From the NCBI GenBank assembly GCA_964565715.1, contig CAZMGG010000138.1, forward strand, positions 1 through 14,331: a DNA stretch of 14,331 nt, read 5' to 3'. Positions within the stretch are counted from its first letter, which is position 1. Each line of letters opens with the position of its first letter. This stretch comes from CAZMGG01 sp964565715. GTDB taxonomy: Bacteria; Planctomycetota; UBA1135; UBA2386. Positions 7,864 through 14,331 of the stretch are shown in pieces. A program made the position numbers and the translations under genes. The notes beneath the pieces are model-generated. The model did no database searches. It was not told the DNA's origin and saw only the letters and a program-made list of their open reading frames with translations.

Positions 7864-8310
7864 ATGACCAAGACGACTTTTGCGACCCACGAGGACCGCC
7901 AGGCGGCGATGGCCCAGTGGCGCGTGGTGGACGCGTCGAGCCAGACCCTCGGCCGGCTCGCCACCGAGATCGCCACGATCCTGATGGGCAAGCACAAGCC
8001 CAACTACACGCCGCACATCCTGGTGGGCGAGGGCGTGATCGTGATCAACGCCGCCCAGGTCAAGGTCACCGGCAACAAGGCCGAGACCCGCACCTACACC
8101 TGGTGGACCGGCTGGAACGGCGGCCTGCGCGAGGCCAGCCTGGCCGACTACCGGCAGAACGCCCCGGAGGAGCTGATCAAGCTCGCCGTGCGCCGCATGC
8201 TGCCGAAGAACCGCCTGGGCCGGGACATGATCTCCCGCCTGAAGGTCTACCGCGACGCCGACCATCCGCACGTGGCGCAGAAGCCCGCCGCGTGGGACCC
8301 GAAGTCCTGA
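7864..8310 (+). CDS. rplM: 50S ribosomal protein L13
   Basis: L13 is an early-assembly protein of the large ribosomal subunit, binding 23S rRNA. The 148-aa product is close to the usual 142 or so. Family blocks are QWRVVDASSQTLGRLAT (18-34), the GKHKPNYTPH segment, VIVINAAQVKVTGNK, WTGWNGGLR and the conserved C-terminal stretch VRRMLPKNRLGRDM with KVYRDADHPHVAQKP. ATG 7864 is chosen because it leaves a normal 17-residue head before the conserved Trp; an in-frame GTG at 7840 would add 8 residues. The Shine-Dalgarno sequence is weak or absent (CCAAGGC abuts the ATG), which makes the leader structure of interest. It is followed by rpsI, the standard L13-S9 pair. Confidence 0.97.
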   Translation: MTKTTFATHEDRQAAMAQWRVVDASSQTLGRLATEIATILMGKHKPNYTPHILVGEGVIVINAAQVKVTGNKAETRTYTWWTGWNGGLREASLADYRQNAPEELIKLAVRRMLPKNRLGRDMISRLKVYRDADHPHVAQKPAAWDPKS

Positions 8311-8314
8311 CCTG

Positions 8315-8357
8315 ACCCGCAGACCAGCCAGAACAGCCAGACCAGCCAAACCCGCAG
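8315..8357 (+). repeat. Short tandem repeat in rplM-rpsI spacer
   Basis: Three 9-bp near-copies, ACCAGCCAG (8323-8331), AACAGCCAG (8332-8340) and ACCAGCCAA (8341-8349), are bracketed on both sides by ACCCGCAG (8315-8322 and 8350-8357). The tract is C/A-rich and G-poor on the mRNA strand, so it should stay unfolded. It fills most of the 68-nt spacer. It could be slippage-derived or a translation-enhancing spacer. Confidence 0.7.
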
Positions 8358-8366
8358 CACCTCGAC

Positions 8367-8370
8367 GGAG
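8367..8370 (+). promoter_or_regulatory. Ribosome binding site of rpsI (GGAG), supports TTG start
   Basis: GGAG lies 8 nt before TTG 8379, an ideal distance, but 14 nt before the alternative in-frame GTG at 8385. It therefore favours the TTG codon as the start. Confidence 0.6.
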
Positions 8371-8378
8371 CAATCCCC

Positions 8379-8777
<399 letters not shown>

Positions 8778-8811
8778 CGCCCGGCGGCCGCAGTCCGGCC
8801 CTGGCCCACGC

Positions 8812-8842
8812 CCGGCCGCGCCCAGTGCTTGGGTGCGGCCGG
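8812..8842 (+). terminator. 13-bp GC hairpin after rpsI, overlapping the yebC -35
   Basis: Bases 8812-8824 pair with 8830-8842 (12 Watson-Crick pairs plus one G-T) around the loop GTGCT, 34 nt after the rpsI stop. No U-run follows (CGCTGCTTCTAG), so it is an atypical intrinsic terminator or a 3'-end-protecting hairpin. The 3' arm contains the TTGGGT -35 box of the next promoter. Confidence 0.5.
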
Positions 8843-8857
8843 CGCTGCTTCTAGACT
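8829..8857 (+). promoter_or_regulatory. Putative promoter of yebC
   Basis: TTGGGT (8829-8834) and TAGACT (8852-8857) are separated by 17 nt, the optimal spacing. Each matches four of six consensus positions. The -10 ends only 14 nt before ATG 8872, so the transcript would have a leader of about 8 nt and no Shine-Dalgarno sequence, close to leaderless. Confidence 0.55.
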
Positions 8858-8871
8858 CCCCCCGGCGCACG

Positions 8872-9630
8872 ATGGCTGGCCACTCACACTCCTCCAACAT
8901 CAAGTTCCGCAAGGACCGGGTCGACGCCAAGCGCGCCCGGCTGTTCGCGCGGCTGGCCCGGATGATCACCGTGGCGGCGCGGATGGGCGGCGGCAGCCCG
9001 GATGCCAATCCCCGCCTGCGGCTGGCGATCGACAAGGCGCGGGTCGTGTCGATGCCGAAGGACGGCATCGAGCGGGCGATCCGCAAGGGCACCGGCGAGG
9101 GCACGCTGGGCGACTTCGAGGAGGTGCTCTACGAGGGCTACGGGCCCGGCGGCGTGGCGGTGCTGCTGGAGATCCTCACCGACAACCGCAACCGTACCGC
9201 GCCGGAGATCCGCAAGATCTTCGATCGGGTGGGCGGCAGCCTCGGCGCCAGCGGTTCGGTGGCCTGGATCTTCGACCGCCGCGGCGTGTTCGCCGTCGAT
9301 CCCGCCGGCGGGCTCAGCGAGGAGCAGCTCACCGCCATCGCGCTGGAGGCCGGCGCCGACGACCTGGTGCGGGTCGGCGGAGCCTTCCAGATCCACTGCG
9401 CGCCAGGCGCATTCAGCGACGTGCGCGATGCCCTGGAACGGGCGGCGGTGCCGCTCAGCGGCGGCGAGATCGCGCAGATCCCGAGCCAGCGGGTGCCGAT
9501 CGACGACATCGGGCTGGCCCGCAAGGTGATGGCGGCGCTCGAGACGCTCGACGAACACGACGACGTGCAGGGCGTGCACAGCAACGAGGAGTTCTCCGAC
9601 GCGGTGGTGGCGCAACTGGAGGCGGACTGA
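8872..9630 (+). CDS. yebC: YebC/PmpR-family translation factor or regulator
   Basis: YebC-family proteins were annotated as DNA-binding transcription regulators, and more recent work links members to relief of ribosome stalling; which role applies here cannot be told from sequence. The 252-aa length is normal. The family start MAGHS...NIK is intact (MAGHSHSSNIKFRK), followed by the basic first domain (RLFARLARMITVAARMGG), the block NPRLRLAIDKARVVSMPKD, then EGYGPGGVAVLLEILTDNRNRT, GSVAWIFDRRGVF, and the C-terminal LDEHDDVQGVHSNEEF. ATG 8872 is chosen because it gives the family N-terminus; an in-frame GTG at 8833 adds 13 residues and would lie inside the promoter. ruvC, a common neighbour elsewhere, is absent; the next gene overlaps by one base. 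Confidence 0.95.
   Translation: MAGHSHSSNIKFRKDRVDAKRARLFARLARMITVAARMGGGSPDANPRLRLAIDKARVVSMPKDGIERAIRKGTGEGTLGDFEEVLYEGYGPGGVAVLLEILTDNRNRTAPEIRKIFDRVGGSLGASGSVAWIFDRRGVFAVDPAGGLSEEQLTAIALEAGADDLVRVGGAFQIHCAPGAFSDVRDALERAAVPLSGGEIAQIPSQRVPIDDIGLARKVMAALETLDEHDDVQGVHSNEEFSDAVVAQLEAD
9618..9622 (+). promoter_or_regulatory. Ribosome binding site inside yebC for the overlapping gene
   Basis: GGAGG within the last yebC codons lies 7 nt before ATG 9630, and the start overlaps the yebC stop (TGATG). This arrangement suggests translational coupling of the two proteins. Confidence 0.65.
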
Positions 9631-10613
9631 TGGTGCAGCAGAAGGATCAGGAGCGGCGCATCTGCTTCCTCGGCGGGACCGCGGCGATCAGGGCCGCGCT
9701 GACGGCGGCGCTCGGCCCGCTGCGCGACGGACTGCCGCCGGATCCCGGCCCGGGCGACCTGGTGGTGCTCGAGGCCGGCGCTGGCCCGCAGCACTTCGGC
9801 GGCGAGCTGGGCGGCAACGCCTTCTCGGCCTGCCGCCGGCTCAAGGAACGCCGCGGCGTCGCCGTGCACGTGGTGGTGGCGGCGGACGATCCGTACGGCG
9901 CCGGCATCGCCCGTTTCTGCCTCGCCGACGGCCACCTGCCGTGGGATCCGCGGACCGGCCTGCAGGGCCTCGACGATCTGGCGCCGGCGGCGTCGCGACG
10001 GCCGCGGCGGTCGGTGGACGACCTGCTGCGCAAGGTCGAGTCGGCGATGGCCGAGGACGGCGGCCGCGCCCGGTCGGCGTTGCAGCGGCTGCTGCACTGG
10101 GAGCGGCAGGACACCCTGCTGCACCGGCTGCAGGATCCGGAGACCGGCCTGTTCGACGGACCCTACGCCAGCCTGAAGCTCGACGAGGAGTTCAAGCGGG
10201 CCCAGCGCATGCACCTGCCGCTGTCGCTGGTCCTGCTCGACATCGGCGTCGCCGAGGATCGTCTGCCCGCCGCCGGTCCGGACCGCCGGCAGCTCCTGGC
10301 GGAGGTCGCCTCCGTGTTCCTCAATGAGTGCCGCGACATCGACGTGCTGTCCCGCTTCACCGAGACGACGTTCCTGTTCCTGCTGCCCGGCACCGGCCCC
10401 GACGGTGCGGCGATCCTGACGCGCCGGATGATCGCCGCCCTCCGCGACCGCGAGTTCGTCGAAGGCGTCGGGCTCTCGCCCTGCGCGGGGCTGGCGGCGG
10501 TGCCCGCCACCGGCATCCCCGACCGTCGCGGCTTCGTGGCGGTGGCCGAGGCATGCCTGGAACGGGCGCGGCAGGGGGCCGGGGATGGCGGTCTCTGCCT
10601 GAGTTGGGAATAG
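9630..10613 (+). CDS. Pseudo-receiver / degenerate GGDEF-domain protein
   Basis: This 327-aa protein is built like a PleD-type response regulator, but with the key residues missing. The N-terminal part (about 9-120) resembles a receiver: the strand DLVVLE places Glu48 where the phospho-acceptor Asp would be, and the usual Lys of the last strand is not seen (GHLPWD). A basic, helical linker (about 123-165) precedes a GGDEF-like domain (about 168-320) with DPETGLF, a helix with FKRAQRMHLPLSLVLLDIG, and FLFLLPGTGPDGA. The GGDEF loop itself reads FTETTF (243-248), and the substrate-binding FKxxND and GH residues are absent. It should therefore make no cyclic di-GMP. The start at ATG 9630 has a strong Shine-Dalgarno sequence in yebC. 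No membrane segment is visible. The domain reading is by eye. Confidence 0.75.
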   Translation: MVQQKDQERRICFLGGTAAIRAALTAALGPLRDGLPPDPGPGDLVVLEAGAGPQHFGGELGGNAFSACRRLKERRGVAVHVVVAADDPYGAGIARFCLADGHLPWDPRTGLQGLDDLAPAASRRPRRSVDDLLRKVESAMAEDGGRARSALQRLLHWERQDTLLHRLQDPETGLFDGPYASLKLDEEFKRAQRMHLPLSLVLLDIGVAEDRLPAAGPDRRQLLAEVASVFLNECRDIDVLSRFTETTFLFLLPGTGPDGAAILTRRMIAALRDREFVEGVGLSPCAGLAAVPATGIPDRRGFVAVAEACLERARQGAGDGGLCLSWE

Positions 10614-10662
10614 TCCGGGCCGGGGCCGAATCCGGGCCCGCGCCCTTCCGGCGCCCGACGCG

Positions 10663-13338
10663 ATGTTCGAGCGGTTCATCATCCTGACCAAGGCCCGGCG
10701 TGCCCTGCAGAGCGGGCGTCACGCCGACGCCCTGCGGCACGCCGATGCGCCGGCCGTGCGGCAGGATCGCCGCGCCGAGTCGCTCCGCGCCGCCGCGCTG
10801 CGGGGCATGCTCGACCGAGCCCGGCGGCGGGCGGACGCTGGCGACCTCAGCGGGGCGATGGCGGATGCGAAGCTGGTGCTGGCCCACGCCGCCGATCACA
10901 TGGACGCCCGCGACCTGCTGACCGACGTGCAGCGGCGCTCGGCCGAGGCGGGGGAGGCGGCGAAGGCCGTCGGCTCACGGCTGGCCGAGGCGCGGGCCCT
11001 GGTCGGCCGCGGCCGGCTGGCGGAAGCCCTGGCCAGGGCCGGGACCGAGCCGGCCATCGCCGCCCTGGTGGCCGAACGCCGGCAGCAGGCCGAGGCCTGC
11101 GGCGGCGCGGCCCTGGCCGCCCTGCGGGCCGGGGACGCCGACTCCGCCCTGCGCGAACTGGCGGCCGCGGACACGATCGATCACGGCTTCGCCGCGCGGT
11201 GGCAGCACGCCCGCGCCTTCGACGAGGCGTTGGGCCGCGACCTCGGCGAACGCCTGCGGCAGGCGCTGGCGGACGGGGATCTGGATCTGGCCGTGGCCCA
11301 CTGGCGGCGCCGGATCCAGGCCCGCCCGGATGTGGCGGCGACCCCGGACGCGGGCCGCGCCGTCCAGGCCCTGGTCGAGGCCCTGACCGCCGACCTCCGT
11401 CGTGCGGCGGTCGCCGGCGGCGAGACGGTCGACGCTGCGGTGCACCGCGTCCTGCTGGTGCAACCCGTGCCGGCCGGCGCCGCGTGGCAGGAACTGGCCG
11501 CCGCCGCGGCGGATCTGCGGCGGGTGGCCGAGCACCGCCGGCGCGGCGAGGCCGCGGCGCTCGCCGACGGCCTGCGGCAGGTCGCCGACCGGCTGGGCGT
11601 GCCCGAACTGCGCCGGGAGGCGGCAAGCCAGGCCGAGGCCGCGGCCGCTGTCGATGCCCGGCTCGCGGCCGCCCGCGTCGCCAGCGCCGCCGGCGACCTG
11701 GCGAAGGCCCGGGCCGAACTGGTGGCCGTGCTCGAGCGGTGGCCGCTGCACGAACAGGCCCGCGCCGAGTTGGCGTTGATCGATCAGGGGGCCCGCGACC
11801 GTGCCGACCGGCTCGCCGCGGCCCGGGCCAGGGCCCAGGAGGGCCGGCTGCAGGATGCCTGCGCCCAGGCCCTGGCCCTGGCGGTGGCCGGCCCGGCCGG
11901 GGACGAGGCCAGGTTGCTGGTGGTGGAGGTGCGGGCGCGCATGGATCTCGTGCAGAAGGGGCTCGATCAGGTCAAGGCGGCCCTGCACGGCCGGGACGGC
12001 GGCAGCGCCGAGGGCGTCCGCCACTGCCAGGCTCGCCTGCAGGAATTGGCGAAGGTGCAGACCGACCACCCGGAGGTGCAGCGTCTGCTGACCGCCCTGG
12101 GCGCCGAACTCGACTACCGGACGGCGATCGACGAGGTCGGCCGTCAGCTGGCCGAGGCGGCGTTGCCCGCCGCCGCCGCCGGCTTCGCCGACCTGCTGGA
12201 GCAGCGCGGCGGCCTGTGGGCGCCGGCCCGGGTCGATGCCCGGCTGCAGGCCCAGGGCGAGGATCTCCTGCGCGGCGCCGAGGCGGCGCTCGCCGCCGGC
12301 CGTCTGGACGATCTCGCGACCGTGCTGGGCCCGCTGTCGCATCCGGCGCTGGCGGCCACCGGCCTCGGGCCGCGGGCCGCCGCGGTGGCGGGCCGCGCCG
12401 ACGAACGGCGGCGGCAGGCGGAGGCCAGGGCGGCCGCCGCACGCGAGGCCCTGGCGGCCCGCGACCTCGACCGCGGCGCCAGCCTGCTGGCCGAGGCCCG
12501 CCAGCTGTGGGCCGGGGTGCCCGACGGCCGCCGCGTCCAGGACGACCTGGTCGCGCTCCGGCGGCAGGAGGCCGCCCTGGCCCGGGTCGAGGCCCTGGCC
12601 GGCGAGAAGGACTTCGCCGGCGCCCACCACCACCTCAACGACCTGCCGCCGACGCCGGCCCTGCTGCGGACCCGCATCTTCGACCTCAAGCAGGAACTGG
12701 CCCGGGCGCAGGGCCTCGAGGGACCGTTCCTGCTGCGGGTGGACGAGGGCGGCGAGTTCCTGGTGCTGCGCGGCGAGGTGATCACGATCGGCAACGTCCG
12801 CGACGGCACCACCGACCTGCCGATCCTGGCCAGCATCGCCGGCCGGCACGCCCGCATCGAGCGGAAGATGTCGTTCCACGGCGGCCTGGTGGACACGGTG
12901 TTCGCCCAGGAGGGGGAGGTCCGGCTCGGCGGCGCGGCGGTGCCCGAACACCGCCTGCGGGCGGGGGATCGCATCCATCTCGGCCGCAGCCTGTCGCTGA
13001 CCTACCAGGTCCCGTCGAGCCGGTCGCTGACCGCCTGCCTGACGCTCGGCGGCGGCTTCCAGGTCGCCGGCACCGACCGCATCCTGCTGCTGAAGGACCG
13101 GGGCCGGGACGGACGCATCCTGCTCGGGGCCGGCAAGGACGCCCACGTGCGCCTGCCCAACGCCACCGGCGAGATCGAGGTCTTCGCCCACAAGACCGGG
13201 CAGATCCGGGTGCGCAGCAGCAGCCCGGGCACCATCGACGGCCGGCCCTTCTCCGGCGAACACCCGGTGGATCCGGGGGCGGTGGTCTGCGCCGCCGGGA
13301 TCTCGTTCGTGCTGATGCCCTGGCACCGGCCGCGCTGA
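10663..13338 (+). CDS. Large Ala-rich helical-repeat protein with two C-terminal FHA-like domains
   Basis: This 891-aa, probably cytosolic protein is Ala/Arg/Leu-rich. Residues 1 to about 680 form many degenerate TPR-like helical pairs, for example GDADSALRELAAAD, GDLAKARAELVAVL and KDFAGAHHHLNDL. FHA-like domain 1 spans about 690-783 (EFLVLRGEVITIGN, then GRHARI at 727-732, and LRAGDRIHLGRSLSL). Domain 2 spans about 795-889 (GRILLGAGKDAHVRL, GTIDGRPF, SFVLMP). FHA domains normally bind phosphothreonine through an Arg in the first GR and a Ser in SRxH; here these read GN (710-711) and AGRH (726-729) in domain 1 and GA (822-823) in domain 2, so binding may be lost or altered. The start at ATG 10663 has no clear Shine-Dalgarno sequence and lies 49 nt after the previous gene. 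A kinase gene lies two genes downstream. Confidence 0.8.
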   Translation: MFERFIILTKARRALQSGRHADALRHADAPAVRQDRRAESLRAAALRGMLDRARRRADAGDLSGAMADAKLVLAHAADHMDARDLLTDVQRRSAEAGEAAKAVGSRLAEARALVGRGRLAEALARAGTEPAIAALVAERRQQAEACGGAALAALRAGDADSALRELAAADTIDHGFAARWQHARAFDEALGRDLGERLRQALADGDLDLAVAHWRRRIQARPDVAATPDAGRAVQALVEALTADLRRAAVAGGETVDAAVHRVLLVQPVPAGAAWQELAAAAADLRRVAEHRRRGEAAALADGLRQVADRLGVPELRREAASQAEAAAAVDARLAAARVASAAGDLAKARAELVAVLERWPLHEQARAELALIDQGARDRADRLAAARARAQEGRLQDACAQALALAVAGPAGDEARLLVVEVRARMDLVQKGLDQVKAALHGRDGGSAEGVRHCQARLQELAKVQTDHPEVQRLLTALGAELDYRTAIDEVGRQLAEAALPAAAAGFADLLEQRGGLWAPARVDARLQAQGEDLLRGAEAALAAGRLDDLATVLGPLSHPALAATGLGPRAAAVAGRADERRRQAEARAAAAREALAARDLDRGASLLAEARQLWAGVPDGRRVQDDLVALRRQEAALARVEALAGEKDFAGAHHHLNDLPPTPALLRTRIFDLKQELARAQGLEGPFLLRVDEGGEFLVLRGEVITIGNVRDGTTDLPILASIAGRHARIERKMSFHGGLVDTVFAQEGEVRLGGAAVPEHRLRAGDRIHLGRSLSLTYQVPSSRSLTACLTLGGGFQVAGTDRILLLKDRGRDGRILLGAGKDAHVRLPNATGEIEVFAHKTGQIRVRSSSPGTIDGRPFSGEHPVDPGAVVCAAGISFVLMPWHRPR

Positions 13339-13405
13339 GCGCGCCCCTTCTTCCGAATATCCCGGCGCCGGCACGCATGGGGCCCCGTTCCCCCAGGAGG
13401 CAACC

Positions 13406-13999
13406 ATGCTGGCGACCCTGCTCACGATCGGAATGCTCGCCCAAGGCCCGCAGGCCGGCGGCACCCCGCCCCCGGTGGCGAATGCCCTGGCCCTCGAGGT
13501 GCGCGGCCAGGCCGAACTCGACCAGGCTGCGGCCTTCTCGTCGGCCCGGCTCGCCGCCGAGGAACACTTCCAGACCGCCTGGGCCGACCGCGCCGACCGC
13601 CTGGCCCGGGCCCAGCAGCCGTTCTGGCTGCCCGACTTCCTGGTGGCCGAGACGGTGCGCCGCAGCCTGCGCGACTGGGACGCGGCGGCCGCCTTCCGCA
13701 TCGTCGACCGCGCCGACAAGGTGCGCGAGCACGAGTTCGGGCGCAGCTTCCAGACCACGCTGTGGGTGGCCGAGGACGCCCGGGCGCGCCAGGCGCAGGA
13801 GAACCGGCTGCGCCACCGCCTGCGTTCGGCCGAACGCGACCTGGTGACGAAGCTCGGCGCCACCGCCGGCCTGTGGGGCCTGCTGGCCTTCCTCGGCTTC
13901 TGGATCGATCGCCTGTCGCGCGGCTACATGACCGGCCGCCTGCTGCTGCTCGGCACGGCGCTCGGCTGCGCGGTGCCGACGGTCCTCTTCCTCCTGTAG
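13406..13999 (+). CDS. Membrane protein of unknown family (signal-like N-terminus, two C-terminal TM segments)
   Basis: This 197-aa protein was not recognised. A short hydrophobic N-terminus (MLATLLTIGMLAQG) resembles a weak signal peptide or anchor. A charged, helical middle (about 30-147, rich in Ala, Arg, Asp and Glu, with WLPDFLVAETVRRSLRDWD) follows, then two hydrophobic segments (about 152-168 and 177-197) joined by a short DRLSRGYMTG turn, with the chain ending in the membrane. If the head is cleaved, the middle would be extracytoplasmic. An excellent Shine-Dalgarno sequence, AGGAGG at 13395-13400, lies 5 nt before ATG 13406. It sits 67 nt after the FHA-like gene and 19 nt before the kinase gene, so it is probably in the same transcript and may serve as the kinase's membrane partner (inference). 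Confidence 0.8.
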   Translation: MLATLLTIGMLAQGPQAGGTPPPVANALALEVRGQAELDQAAAFSSARLAAEEHFQTAWADRADRLARAQQPFWLPDFLVAETVRRSLRDWDAAAAFRIVDRADKVREHEFGRSFQTTLWVAEDARARQAQENRLRHRLRSAERDLVTKLGATAGLWGLLAFLGFWIDRLSRGYMTGRLLLLGTALGCAVPTVLFLL

Positions 14000-14018
14000 G
14001 CTGTCCCGGAGTCCGCCC

Positions 14019-14331
14019 ATGGCTGCCGCCCCGCAGATCCAGCCCTCGCCCGAGCCCAGCGGTCGCATCGACTGGGAGGCCTTCTACCGCGGCTACCGCA
14101 AGCCCGGCTACGTGCCCGGCTTCGAGATCGTCACCAAGCTCGGCGGCGGCGTGTTCGGCCTGGTGTTCAAGGCCCGCAAGGAGTCGATCGGCAAGGACTA
14201 CGCCATCAAGTTCCTGAAGGTCGACGACGAGCCGGTGCGCGACGCGGTGGCCCGCGAACTGGAGTCGGTGCGGCTGTTCGCGCAGATCGACCACCCCAAC
14301 CTCGTCTCCATCGAGGACAAGGGCGAGGTCG
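14019..14331 (+). CDS. Hanks-type Ser/Thr protein kinase, N-terminal part (3' end outside window)
   Basis: Only 104 codons are visible, and the frame is open to the window end. After a short head with PSGRIDWEAFYRGYRKPGY, the kinase N-lobe begins: glycine-rich loop LGGGVFGLVFKA (41-52), the ATP-anchoring Lys64 in YAIKF, the alpha-C region RELESVRLFAQIDHPNLV (79-96, with Glu80 or Glu82 as the salt-bridge residue), and SIEDKGEV. All N-lobe residues needed for ATP binding that can be seen are intact; the catalytic loop and activation segment are outside. Start ATG 14019 has GGAG at 14008-14011, 7 nt upstream, and lies 19 nt after the membrane-protein gene. Bacterial kinases of this family phosphorylate Ser/Thr, and phospho-Thr is what FHA domains normally read. 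Confidence 0.92.
   Translation, partial: MAAAPQIQPSPEPSGRIDWEAFYRGYRKPGYVPGFEIVTKLGGGVFGLVFKARKESIGKDYAIKFLKVDDEPVRDAVARELESVRLFAQIDHPNLVSIEDKGEV

Noticed and set aside
5809..8373. 854-codon minus-strand open frame antisense to the end of the HEAT gene, pyk and rplM
   Set aside because: Its product is His/Arg/Gly/Ala-rich with no family motif, and it lies opposite three genes with clear conserved motifs. Long antisense frames are expected at this GC content.
8833..8871. Upstream GTG start for yebC adding 13 residues
   Set aside because: It would lie inside the hairpin and promoter, and the family N-terminus MAGHS begins at ATG 8872.
11199..13847. 882-codon plus-strand frame overlapping the FHA-like gene and the next gene
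   Set aside because: Almost entirely Arg/Gly/Pro/Ala, typical of a shifted frame in GC-rich DNA. It runs across a real gene boundary and start site.
10975..13863. 962-codon minus-strand open frame antisense to the FHA-like gene
   Set aside because: Low-complexity composition and no motif, whereas the plus-strand frame encodes recognisable helical and FHA-like domains.

Overview
This is a very GC-rich window (by eye about 70% G+C or more). It comes from a Gram-negative-type bacterium and probably from a member of the Planctomycetota; that lineage is an inference. The support is a Kdo transferase (so an outer membrane with Kdo-type lipid), a zinc-knuckle/TM/coiled-coil/HEAT protein ending in a Trp-rich tail, an Ala-rich helical-FHA protein, a Hanks-type Ser/Thr kinase and a SecA ending in a SEC-C zinc motif. 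Nearly all genes are on the + strand. No tRNA, rRNA, CRISPR array, insertion sequence or phage gene was seen.

Layout. 1-2128: 3' part of secA, cut by the window edge. 2191-3462: waaA (Kdo transferase), closely following secA. 3463-3826: a 364-nt spacer holding a possible 31-codon membrane mini-protein on the minus strand, an 11-bp-spaced direct repeat, a -10-like box and a leader that can fold into hairpins before metK. 3827-4990: metK. 5096-6175: a zinc-knuckle/TM/coiled-coil/HEAT protein with its own promoter-like region containing an inverted repeat. 6274-7713: pyk, a pyruvate kinase with the sequence signature of K+-independent enzymes. 7769-8777: a good sigma70-type promoter, then rplM and rpsI (L13 and S9). 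8812-8857: a 13-bp hairpin whose 3' arm contains the -35 box of the next promoter. 8872-9630: yebC, with an almost leaderless start.

9630-14331 is the most unusual part. A receiver/GGDEF-like protein overlaps yebC by one base. It is followed by an 891-aa helical-repeat protein with two FHA-like domains, a 197-aa membrane protein of unknown family, and the start of a Ser/Thr protein kinase. In the first two proteins the folds look recognisable, but the catalytic, phospho-acceptor or phosphopeptide-binding residues appear to be missing. The kinase, as far as it can be seen, keeps its ATP-binding residues. This may be a signalling cassette in which one active kinase works with pseudo-domain partners; that is inference from gene order and visible motifs.

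Housekeeping roles: secA (protein export), waaA (lipid A/LPS assembly), metK (S-adenosylmethionine supply), pyk (lower glycolysis), rplM/rpsI (ribosome) and yebC (translation factor or regulator family). All domain calls were made by eye, without database searches.
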